Shown: in pieces, positions 56,821 through 64,000 of the stretch
How the letters are laid out: every line of letters begins with the position of its first letter
Numbering within the stretch: position 1 is the first letter of the stretch
Source of the DNA: Jhaorihella thermophila
GTDB lineage: Bacteria; Pseudomonadota; Alphaproteobacteria; Rhodobacterales; Rhodobacteraceae
NCBI RefSeq assembly: GCF_900108275.1
Contig: NZ_FNVD01000001.1
Span: 310,001 to 374,000 of the forward strand
DNA length: 64,000 bases
Direction: 5' to 3'
Made by a program: the position numbers and the translations under genes
The notes under the pieces: generated by a model
Seen by the model: the letters and a program-made list of their open reading frames with translations, nothing else
Databases searched by the model: none
What the model was told of the DNA's origin: nothing

Positions 56821-58191
56821 TCAGGCTGCCGGCTGAAAGAGGGACACGGTGTTCCGCCCCGCCTCCTTGGCGCGGTAGAGCGCGGCGTCGGCCCTGGCGA
56901 TCAGCGCCTCCGGCTCGGGCGGGGCCGCCCGGTCCGGGGACACCACCGCGACGCCGATGCTGGTGGTGATCCGGATCATCTGGTTGGGCCGGTCGGTGGG
57001 AAACGGCGCGGCCTCGATGGCGTGGCGCATCCGGCCGGCGATGGCTTCGGTCCGGTCCGGGTCGGAATCGGTCAGTACGATCAGGAACTCCTCGCCCCCG
57101 AAGCGTGCCACCAGATCCCGCGGCCCCACGGTCGCGCTCAACCGTTTGGCGGCCTCGGCCAGAACCGCGTCACCGGCCAGGTGGCCATAACGGTCGTTCA
57201 CCTGTTTGAACAGGTCGAGATCGGCCAGCATCACCGCAAATCCGCTCCCCCGCGCCACCGAAGCGCGGATGGTCCGGGCCAGAAAGGGGATCGCGTGGCG
57301 CCGGTTGAAAAGCCCGGTGAGCGGATCACGATGCGCGGCTCGCAGCCCTTCGCGTAGCGTGTCCCTGGCCCGGTCGGCGCGCGCCTTGTTGCGCAACTGG
57401 TTGGTCAGGCGCAGGGCAAGCTCATCCCCATGATACCCGTGGGGCATCACGTCGTCGGCGCCCCGGTCCAGAGCCTCGGCGGCGAGTTTCGGCGAGTTTG
57501 CCACGGCAATCACCGCCGCGTGCCGCGTCACGGCCGAGGCCCGCAGGTTCGACAGAAGGTCCAGCGCCATGTCCCGCGTGTCCGCCGTCATCTCGAGGAT
57601 CAGTGCATCCGGCGGCGTCGCGGCCGCGCATCCATGCGCGCCGGCCAGGGCACAGGGCACCAGGCGATGGCGTTCCAGCCGCGCAGACAGTTTCGATTTC
57701 CACAGCGTGGCAGTTGCCGTGACCTCGGTGGCCAGCACGACCCGCGCCGGGGGCAGGAGCGCGGCGGCGGGTGCCTCTGCCAGGCCGAAGCCGTCGGGGG
57801 CGGCGCCCGAGGCGCGCAGTTCCTGATCGGCGGTGCGCGCGCGGATCAGGCTGCGGATGCGGGCCTGCAGCAGGGTGTCGTCCAGCGGGTGGCACAGCAC
57901 GTCGTCGATCCCGGCCGCCAAGGCGGCCATGCGCGCGCCGTGGTCGTTCTGCGCCGTGATCGCGATGATCGGCACATCGGCAAGGCGCGGGTCGGACCGC
58001 AGCATCTGCGCGCGCCCGTCAGGCAAATTGACTGCGGTCACGATCAGATCGGGTTTGACCCGGCGCAGAATCGCGGAAAGCCCCGCCAGCGCGTCGGCCT
58101 GAACCACATGATACCATGCCGAAGAAAGCAGAACCTTCAGCATGATCCTGTTGGTGGCGACCCCGTCTATGATCAAAATGGTGCCTCGCAC
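56821..58191 (-). CDS. PleD-like diguanylate cyclase with two degenerate receiver domains
   Basis: A 456-residue protein built like PleD: receiver 1 (1-120), receiver-like 2 (about 147-275) and a GGDEF domain (about 285-456). The cyclase site is intact: DPLTGLFNRRHAIPFL, DLDLFKQVNDRYGHLAGDAVL and ARFGGEEFLIVL. The inhibitory RxxD site is absent (GPRD before LVARF). In receiver 1 the phosphoacceptor is Ala53 (VTAVNLP) and the second metal aspartate is Gly10, so phosphorylation is impossible; receiver 2 has Glu in LILEMTAD. It should make c-di-GMP independently of phosphorylation. Confidence 0.92.
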   Translation of the reverse strand: MRGTILIIDGVATNRIMLKVLLSSAWYHVVQADALAGLSAILRRVKPDLIVTAVNLPDGRAQMLRSDPRLADVPIIAITAQNDHGARMAALAAGIDDVLCHPLDDTLLQARIRSLIRARTADQELRASGAAPDGFGLAEAPAAALLPPARVVLATEVTATATLWKSKLSARLERHRLVPCALAGAHGCAAATPPDALILEMTADTRDMALDLLSNLRASAVTRHAAVIAVANSPKLAAEALDRGADDVMPHGYHGDELALRLTNQLRNKARADRARDTLREGLRAAHRDPLTGLFNRRHAIPFLARTIRASVARGSGFAVMLADLDLFKQVNDRYGHLAGDAVLAEAAKRLSATVGPRDLVARFGGEEFLIVLTDSDPDRTEAIAGRMRHAIEAAPFPTDRPNQMIRITTSIGVAVVSPDRAAPPEPEALIARADAALYRAKEAGRNTVSLFQPAA

Positions 58192-58263
58192 GGCAACCCC
58201 CGGCCTGCTGTCTCCGTCGCCCGCCGATCATCGGCAATGAGGGTTAACAGGCCGTAAACCCTG

Positions 58264-58635
58264 TCAGGGCGCCTTGCTGGTGGCCTCGTCGCCGGCGCCG
58301 GAGTCGGGGGTGGGCGCGGCCGGCGCGTCCGGTTCGACCGGGGGCGGCGTCGCGGGGGCCGTGGCTTCCTCTGCCTCGGCCGGTCGATCGGCGGTCCGGC
58401 CGGGGACCGGGCGGCGGAACACCAGCACGTTGCGCCACTTGATCGCTGTTCCTGTCAGGCCGCTGCGCTCTTCACTGGGCAGAAGGTCGGCGCGCTGGTA
58501 TTCCCAGCCGTCCCGCGCCAGCTCGTTCAGCACGGTTTCAACCCCGAGCGCAAAGCGGCCCTCGGCCGTCTTGACGCCCTTTGCCTTGCGGCCGCGCGTG
58601 GGGGCGGGGATGACCTTGTATTCGTAATGCGTCAT
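58264..58635 (-). CDS. DUF4177-like protein with Pro/Ala-rich tail
   Basis: A 123-residue protein. MTHYEYKVIPAPTRGRKAKGVKTAEGRFALGVETVLNELARDGWEYQRADLLP is a DUF4177-type domain (tyrosine-rich start, LNELARDGWE), found in many bacteria with no known function. The last 45 residues are low-complexity Pro/Ala/Glu. The ATG at 58635 follows GAGG; the longer frame adds an arginine-rich leader and is rejected. Confidence 0.78.
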   Translation of the reverse strand: MTHYEYKVIPAPTRGRKAKGVKTAEGRFALGVETVLNELARDGWEYQRADLLPSEERSGLTGTAIKWRNVLVFRRPVPGRTADRPAEAEEATAPATPPPVEPDAPAAPTPDSGAGDEATSKAP

Positions 58636-58764
58636 GCAAACTGCCTCGGAAAGCCGCCGGACCCGTCTATCAGCCCCGAAACGCCGCGCCAAGGAGGGGC
58701 AGGGGCGCCGCGTTGGGGTTGGCGCCCACCGGACGGGATGCCGGGCCGGCGCAGAACCCGCGGA

Positions 58765-60276
58765 TCAAAGGCCCAGTTTGGCCTTGACGATGTCGTTCAC
58801 CGCCTTGGGGTTGGCCTTGCCGCCTGTGGCCTTCATCACCTGGCCCACGAACCAGCCGGCCAGCTTGGGGTTGCTCTGCGCTTTTTCCACCTGGGCGGGG
58901 TTGGCGGCGATGATCTCGTCCACCGCGGCCTCGATCGCGCCGGTGTCGGTGACCTGCTTCATGCCGCGCTGCTCGACTATCTCGACCGGGTCGCCGCCCT
59001 CTTTGTAAACGATTTCAAAGAGTTCCTTGGCAATCTTGCCGCTGATGTCGCCCTTCTTGATGAGGTCGATGATCGCGCCCAGCTGCTGCGGCGAAACCGG
59101 CGATTCGGTGATGTCGTGGTCTTCCTTCTTGAGCCGGCCGAAGAGTTCGTTGATGACCCAGTTGGCCGCCATCTTGCCGTCGCGGCCCTTTGCCACCTCT
59201 TCGAAATAGGCCGCCGCCTCGACCTCGGCGGTCAGCACCGAGGCGTCATAGTCGGTCAGGCCGTATTCGGCGATAAAGCGCGCCTTCTTCTCATCGGGCA
59301 GTTCCGGAAGGCTGGCCGCGATGTCATCCACCCAGCTCTGCTCCAGCTCCAGCGGGAGCAGGTCGGGATCGGGGAAATAGCGGTAGTCATGCGCCTCTTC
59401 CTTGGAGCGCATCGACCGGGTTTCGCCCTTGTCGGGGTCATAAAGCCGGGTTTCCTGATCCACGGTGCCCCCCGATTCCAGAATCTGGATCTGGCGGCGT
59501 GCCTCGTATTCGATCGCCTGCTGGATGAAGCGCAGCGAGTTCATGTTCTTGATCTCGCAGCGGGTGCCCAGATGCGAGAAATCCTGCGTTTCCATGTAGC
59601 GTTCATAGTCGCCCGGACGGCAGACCGACACGTTCACGTCCGCCCGCAGGTTGCCGTTCTGCATGTTGCCGTCGCAGGTGCCGAGATAGAGCATGATCTG
59701 GCGCAGCTTGGACACATAGGCTGCGGCTTCCTCGGGGCTGCGGATGTCGGGGCGCGAGACGATCTCCATCAGCGCGACGCCGGTGCGGTTGAGGTCCACG
59801 AAGGACATGGTCGGGTCCATGTCGTGGATCGACTTGCCGGCGTCCTGTTCGACGTGGATGCGTTCGATCCGCACCCGGCGCGCGATGCCTGGCCCCATCT
59901 CGACCAGAACTTCGCCTTCGCCGACAAGTGGCTGATAAAGTTGGGAAATCTGATAGCCCTGCGGCAGGTCGGGGTAGAAGTAGTTCTTGCGGTCAAAGGC
60001 GCTGACCAGATTGATCCTGGCCTTCAGCCCCAGCCCGGTGCGCACCGCCTGTTCGATGCAGAATTCGTTCAGCACCGGCAGCATCCCCGGCATCGCCGCG
60101 TCCACGAAGGACACGTTCGAATTCGGCTCGGCCCCGAACTGTGTGGATGCCCCGGAAAACAGCTTGGCCTTGGAACTGACCTGGGCATGGACTTCCATGC
60201 CGATCACCATTTCCCAGTCGTGCTTCGCACCGGCGATGGTCTTGGCCTTGGGGGCCTCGTAGCTCAGGTCCAGCAT
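58765..60276 (-). CDS. gatB: Aspartyl/glutamyl-tRNA(Asn/Gln) amidotransferase subunit B
   Basis: A 503-residue subunit of the GatCAB complex that converts Glu-tRNA(Gln) or Asp-tRNA(Asn). [34 protein letters not shown]-type [25 protein letters not shown] and the C-terminal tRNA-binding YqeY-like domain ending [15 protein letters not shown] are typical. gatA and gatC are not adjacent, a frequent split. The ATG at 60276 follows GAGGCGC. Confidence 0.96.
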   Translation of the reverse strand: MLDLSYEAPKAKTIAGAKHDWEMVIGMEVHAQVSSKAKLFSGASTQFGAEPNSNVSFVDAAMPGMLPVLNEFCIEQAVRTGLGLKARINLVSAFDRKNYFYPDLPQGYQISQLYQPLVGEGEVLVEMGPGIARRVRIERIHVEQDAGKSIHDMDPTMSFVDLNRTGVALMEIVSRPDIRSPEEAAAYVSKLRQIMLYLGTCDGNMQNGNLRADVNVSVCRPGDYERYMETQDFSHLGTRCEIKNMNSLRFIQQAIEYEARRQIQILESGGTVDQETRLYDPDKGETRSMRSKEEAHDYRYFPDPDLLPLELEQSWVDDIAASLPELPDEKKARFIAEYGLTDYDASVLTAEVEAAAYFEEVAKGRDGKMAANWVINELFGRLKKEDHDITESPVSPQQLGAIIDLIKKGDISGKIAKELFEIVYKEGGDPVEIVEQRGMKQVTDTGAIEAAVDEIIAANPAQVEKAQSNPKLAGWFVGQVMKATGGKANPKAVNDIVKAKLGL

Positions 60277-60359
60277 GGATATGCGCCTCTTTGTCCGCAA
60301 ACGTGTCCGGCCCGCGTTCTATGGCACGCGGGTCTGCGGGACAAGAGGGGGCGAGACGC

Positions 60360-61676
60360 TCAGGCGCGGCGGATCTCGACGCCGTCGTCGGTGAACACGA
60401 CCTGGCGGCCCCGGCGCAGCTCGTCCCGGAACTGCTCGGCGATGATGCGCAGCGCGTCGTCGCGGCCGCGCGCGGCGAACCGGCCGGGCGAGGTGACGCG
60501 CGTGTTGTTGTCGAACCCGCAGGCCGCATGGGCCCAGATCATCGGGTGCAGCTCGGTCATATGGTCGCGGATCAGCCAGGATGCGGCGGCGGAAATCCGG
60601 TTGATCACGGCATCGGCCCGGTCGCTGCGCCCGGCGCGGCGCGGCAGGGCCAGCGCGCAATAGGCGGCGAGAAGGTTGATCATTCCCTGATCCGGCCGGG
60701 CGGCGACGATATCGCGCAGTCCGTCGAGAAAGAATTCCACGTCCAGCTCGGCGCAGGCGCCTTCGTCCAGAGCGATCGCGTCGAAGCAGACCCATGTATA
60801 GCCGCCATCGCCCCAGATGTCCTGGGTGCGCGCGGCGATGCGGCGGGCCTGAAGGTCCAGTTCCGCATATGAGCCGAACCAGCGCGGCAGAAGATGCGTG
60901 CCCAGCGCGCGCATGGGGCGGAAATTCGCGCGGTCGAGGTCGATCAGGCGCTCATAGTCGCGCAGGATGCCACCTTCTGGATTGCGCTGCCCCGCCAGCA
61001 GGGCGCAATGGGCGGCGGCCAGGGCGGGGCTGGTTACGTCGTCGCCGCACCAAGGGTGCAGAATGGCGGCGGCGCGTTCGAAATGCGCCGCGCAGCGGTC
61101 GCGGTTGAGGGACGGGATCGTGTCGCCGTCAAGCGCGCGCGGATCGCCCGGTCCGCGCCAGGCCCAGCCGATGTCGATATGGGCCAGGGCCACGATCAGG
61201 GCGATGGCCGGGTCGTCCGGCCGTTCCGCGCGCACGGCCTCGAGCCCCCGGATGCCGTTGAGCAGCGCGTCCTCGGTGGGCTCTCCGCTGTCGCCCAGCG
61301 CGTGTTCGACCGCCCGGATCACGTCCGCCCGCCCCCCCCAGGCCAGAAGATCGGCGACGGGCGTTCCGGCGGGGGAGGTCATCCTGCCCCGATCCGCGGT
61401 CAGGATTTCCTCGGACAACTCCTCCCAGCGATCCTGTCGGGCGAGGAACTGCCCCTTGAGCTGCATCTGCCGACAGAAGGAATCGTCGGGGCTTTCTTCG
61501 CAGATCGGGATGAACAGCTGGTCCTCGGGCGCCTGCGCCGCGCCATGCCCCGCGCGATCCAGAACCGCGCCCGCCAGCCCGCCGCGCGAAAACGACAGCC
61601 GTGCGGCAATGTCGCGAAGCTGGGAAAAGGGGCGCATCGAACGTCGGGCGTATCTGAGCATGGGAACCGGCAGCAT
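60360..61676 (-). CDS. Conserved helical protein of unknown function
   Basis: A 438-residue, mostly helical soluble protein with no recognised motif. Repeated alanine-rich helices (ERAAAILHPWCGDDVTSPALAAAHCALLAGQRNP; ARRIAARTQDIWGDGGYTWVCFDAIALDEGACAELD) suggest a TPR-like solenoid, which is inference. The start at 61676 has AGG ten bases upstream; ATG 61661 is an alternative. The C-terminal IICEQF-like IIAEQFRDELRRGRQVVFTDDGVEIRRA is unusual. Base composition equals its neighbours. Function unknown. Confidence 0.6.
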   Translation of the reverse strand: MLPVPMLRYARRSMRPFSQLRDIAARLSFSRGGLAGAVLDRAGHGAAQAPEDQLFIPICEESPDDSFCRQMQLKGQFLARQDRWEELSEEILTADRGRMTSPAGTPVADLLAWGGRADVIRAVEHALGDSGEPTEDALLNGIRGLEAVRAERPDDPAIALIVALAHIDIGWAWRGPGDPRALDGDTIPSLNRDRCAAHFERAAAILHPWCGDDVTSPALAAAHCALLAGQRNPEGGILRDYERLIDLDRANFRPMRALGTHLLPRWFGSYAELDLQARRIAARTQDIWGDGGYTWVCFDAIALDEGACAELDVEFFLDGLRDIVAARPDQGMINLLAAYCALALPRRAGRSDRADAVINRISAAASWLIRDHMTELHPMIWAHAACGFDNNTRVTSPGRFAARGRDDALRIIAEQFRDELRRGRQVVFTDDGVEIRRA

Positions 61677-61808
61677 TGATGTTTGACCTGCCGTGACTCT
61701 GGCCGCGATTTGGGGCGCAATCGTGGCGGCGATGCGAAGTTTCGCGGCTGCGCTTCGGGCTTTTGCGTGGCCTTGCCGGCGATGCGGCCCGGCTCGGCGA
61801 TTCGCTGC

Positions 61809-62240
61809 CTAGAAAGGGGCAAAGTGGTGGCGCTCGGTGTCGATTCCGTGTTCGGAAAAGGCGCGCTCCAGCACCTGCCAGCGGGGCAGGGATTCGGGCG
61901 GAAGTTGCACCGGCGGGCCGGATTTCGGCACCACCCGGACCCGCATCGACATGTCCCAGCGGCGTTCGAACCGAACCCGGTCGATTTCCGCCAGCGGGAT
62001 GGACCCGCGGCGCCGGCCGCTGTGCCAGTCAAGCCGGTCGTCGGTGAGGGTCAGGCCGGCCGAGGGATTGGCGATCAGATCCCACAGCGCGGGCAGGGTC
62101 GGCAGGGCCAGCAGCGCGACGATCCACGGCGCGGCCTGAAGGTGCACCAGCGCGAAGGCCAGCGCCGCATAGATCGCCACCAGCAGCACCGCCGCCTTCA
62201 CCGACCGGCCGGCGCGGGCAAAGGTGAAGGGGGCGGGCAT
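61809..62240 (-). CDS. Small membrane protein with two N-terminal helices, unknown function
   Basis: A 143-residue protein: two hydrophobic helices (about 14-33 and 37-57) and a soluble C-terminal beta-rich domain LTLTDDRLDWHSGRRRGSIPLAEIDRVRFERRWDMSMRVRVVPKSGPPVQLPPES, which resembles a PH-like (bacterial PH domain) module by its alternating pattern. It starts four bases downstream of the pepN stop, so it is probably cotranscribed with pepN. No function proposed. Confidence 0.72.
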   Translation of the reverse strand: MPAPFTFARAGRSVKAAVLLVAIYAALAFALVHLQAAPWIVALLALPTLPALWDLIANPSAGLTLTDDRLDWHSGRRRGSIPLAEIDRVRFERRWDMSMRVRVVPKSGPPVQLPPESLPRWQVLERAFSEHGIDTERHHFAPF

Positions 62241-62244
62241 TGCG

Positions 62245-64000
62245 TCAGGCGGTGCGGATGCGCGAGATCATCTCGGTCACGTCGCGCGACAGGTCGGGTT
62301 GCGCCGCGATCCGGTCGAGCTGGGCTGCGATCAGCGCCTGACGGTTCGCGTCATAGCGCCGCCAGGTCTGGAAGGCGCTGCACATCCGCGCGGCGGTCTG
62401 CGGGTTCACCGGGTCCAGCCGGATCAGCCAGTCGGCCAGCAACGCATAGCCCGCCCCGTCGGCCCGGTGGAACCCGGCATGGTTCATCGCCAGCGCGCCA
62501 AAGAGCGCACGGAACCGGTTGGGGTTCTTCCAGTTGAAATCGGGGTGTTCGGTCAGCCGCCGGGCGATCTCGACCGCGCGATCCGGCGAGGCATGGGCCA
62601 CCTGCAGCATGAACCATTTGTCGATCACCAGCCGGTCGTGCCGCCACTGGTCGTAGAAGGCGGCCAGTTCCGCCTCTCCCTTGCCGGCGGTCAGCAGGCA
62701 GGACAGCGCCGCGAGCTGCAGCGTCATGTTGTCGGCGCGCGCATATTGTTCGGCCGCCATCGCGCCGCCATCCACCCGCGAGGTCAGCCCGAGCGCCGCC
62801 GCGCCCAGCGCGCGCTTGCCCGCCTGTTCGGCATCGGGGGAATAGGGGGCGTCCACCTGCGCCTCGGCGTGCAGGCGCGGCAGAAGATCCTGAAGGTGCT
62901 GCGCCAGCGCCAGTTTCAGTGTCTCATGCGCGCGCCAGATCGCGTCGGGGTCCGGGGTGATGCCACGGTCATGCAGGGTGCCGGTCAGTTCCGACTGGGT
63001 CGGCAGGGCCAGCATCAGCGCGCGATAGGCCGGATCCAGACCATCGTCGCGGACCACCGCGCGGATGCCGTCCAGATAATCGGCACCCGGTGCGGCGTCC
63101 CTTGTGATCATGTCGATCAGGGTTTCGCGCGCCAGCATCCGCCCCGCTTCCCAGCGGTTGAACGGATCGGTGTCATGGGCCAGAAGAAAGGCGCGTTCGG
63201 CATTGGTCGTGTCGCGGTCGAGCACCACGGGTGCCGAGAAGTCGCGCAGGATCGACGGCACCGGCCGCGCGGCAAGCCCCGCGAAGGCAAAGCTCTGCCG
63301 AGCCTCGGTCATCTCGAGGATCTCGGTGGGCCGGATTTCATCTCCGTTGGGGCCGAGCAGGCCCACGGCAATCGGGATCACCTGCGGTTGCGGGTCGGGG
63401 GTGGCGGCAGAGGGTTTGATGGACTGCGTGAAGGTCAGCGTATAGGTGCCGTCCTGCCAGTTCTCCTCGACCTTCAGGCGCGGTGTGCCGGCCTGCGTGT
63501 ACCAGCGTTTGAACTGCGTCAGGTCTCGGCCGGTGACGTCCTCAAACACCTTCAGCCAGTCCTCGATGGTGCAGGCCTGCCCGTCATGGCGGGCAAAGTA
63601 GAGATCGAGCGCCTCGTAATATTTGCGGTCCCCCACCAGCCGCTTGAGCATGCCGATTACCTCGGCGCCTTTCTCATAGACGGTCGCGGTGTAGAAGTTG
63701 TTGATCTCCTGATAGCTTTCGGGGCGCACCGGGTGGGCCAGCGGGCCGTCGTCCTCGGGGAACTGGCGGGCGCGCAGGTCGATCACGTCGCTGATGCGCT
63801 TGACCGCCGCGCCGCGCTGATCGGCGGTGAACTGGGCGTCGCGAAAGACGGTCAGCCCTTCCTTGAGGCATAGCTGGAACCAGTCGCGGCAGGTGATGCG
63901 GTTGCCCGTCCAGTTGTGGAAATATTCATGCGCGATGATCGCCTCGATCCGTTCGAAATTGGCATCCGTCGCGGTGTCGGGGCTGGCCAGGACGGCCGAG
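62245..64000 (-). CDS. pepN: Aminopeptidase N (partial, C-terminal part)
   Basis: 584 C-terminal residues are visible; the N-terminus lies beyond base 64000. The zinc site HEYFHNWTGNRITC (HEXXH at about 63930-63916) and the downstream glutamate region DWFQLCLKEGLTVFRD, then VRPESYQEINNFYTATVYEKGAEVIGML, identify the gluzincin M1 family, E. coli PepN type. The first methionine in the long open frame (at 63786) is internal. The C-terminal helical domain is complete, with the stop at 62245. Confidence 0.94.
   Translation of the reverse strand, partial: SAVLASPDTATDANFERIEAIIAHEYFHNWTGNRITCRDWFQLCLKEGLTVFRDAQFTADQRGAAVKRISDVIDLRARQFPEDDGPLAHPVRPESYQEINNFYTATVYEKGAEVIGMLKRLVGDRKYYEALDLYFARHDGQACTIEDWLKVFEDVTGRDLTQFKRWYTQAGTPRLKVEENWQDGTYTLTFTQSIKPSAATPDPQPQVIPIAVGLLGPNGDEIRPTEILEMTEARQSFAFAGLAARPVPSILRDFSAPVVLDRDTTNAERAFLLAHDTDPFNRWEAGRMLARETLIDMITRDAAPGADYLDGIRAVVRDDGLDPAYRALMLALPTQSELTGTLHDRGITPDPDAIWRAHETLKLALAQHLQDLLPRLHAEAQVDAPYSPDAEQAGKRALGAAALGLTSRVDGGAMAAEQYARADNMTLQLAALSCLLTAGKGEAELAAFYDQWRHDRLVIDKWFMLQVAHASPDRAVEIARRLTEHPDFNWKNPNRFRALFGALAMNHAGFHRADGAGYALLADWLIRLDPVNPQTAARMCSAFQTWRRYDANRQALIAAQLDRIAAQPDLSRDVTEMISRIRTA

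Noticed and set aside
63674-63871. Short open frame on the minus strand as a separate gene
   Set aside because: It is another frame inside pepN, whose zinc site lies just upstream.

Overview
This window is a GC-rich, gene-dense chromosomal segment of an alphaproteobacterium, most probably a member of the Rhodobacteraceae (Roseobacter/Rhodobacter group). The evidence is the dusB-ntrB-ntrC-ntrY-ntrX order, NtrC and NtrX proteins without the sigma-54 contact loop, a complete nuoA-N operon with interspersed unidentified frames of the kind known from Paracoccus and Rhodobacter, the nuoN-birA-coaX-rnj order, and short intergenic repeats ending in a conserved tail. The genus cannot be fixed from sequence alone. 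No rRNA, tRNA, insertion sequence, prophage or CRISPR array was seen, and no stretch above about 300 bases lacks a gene.

Layout. 1-98: 5' end of ispD (leftward). 285-7512: dusB and the two nitrogen two-component systems NtrBC and NtrYX, closely packed. 7668-12836: a small lipoprotein, potassium uptake trkA-trkH, then hfq-hflX. 13018-15517: a DegT-family aminotransferase convergent with an APC permease. 15598-24530: leucine/isovalerate catabolism (isovaleryl-CoA dehydrogenase, acyl-CoA ligase, methylcrotonyl-CoA carboxylase beta and alpha, HMG-CoA lyase, methylglutaconyl-CoA hydratase), interrupted by a leftward ompW with an FNR-like site. 24726-42382: all fourteen complex I genes plus seven additional small genes. 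42437-45648: birA, coaX, rnj. 45820-51114: leftward DEAD-box helicase, glycosyltransferase-like protein, prfC and a Hint-domain protein. 51311-53335: an unusual SDR and an orphan ABC ATPase. 53397-56814: a WYL regulator divergent from tatABC, then an AAA ATPase. 56821-64000: leftward PleD-like diguanylate cyclase with degenerate receivers, a DUF4177-like protein, gatB, two unknown proteins and the C-terminal part of pepN.

How the genes work together. Leucine-derived isovaleryl-CoA is taken to acetyl-CoA and acetoacetate by the liu genes, and the NADH feeds the adjacent complex I. The additional nuo genes encode small membrane, lipoprotein or exported proteins. One of them shares a 23-residue C-terminal motif (21 identities) with the unusually long NuoE, the most interesting observation here. 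A family of at least seven intergenic repeats (one or two GC-rich hairpins plus a conserved tail in two sequence types) lies at gene ends, including two copies inside the leucine operon.
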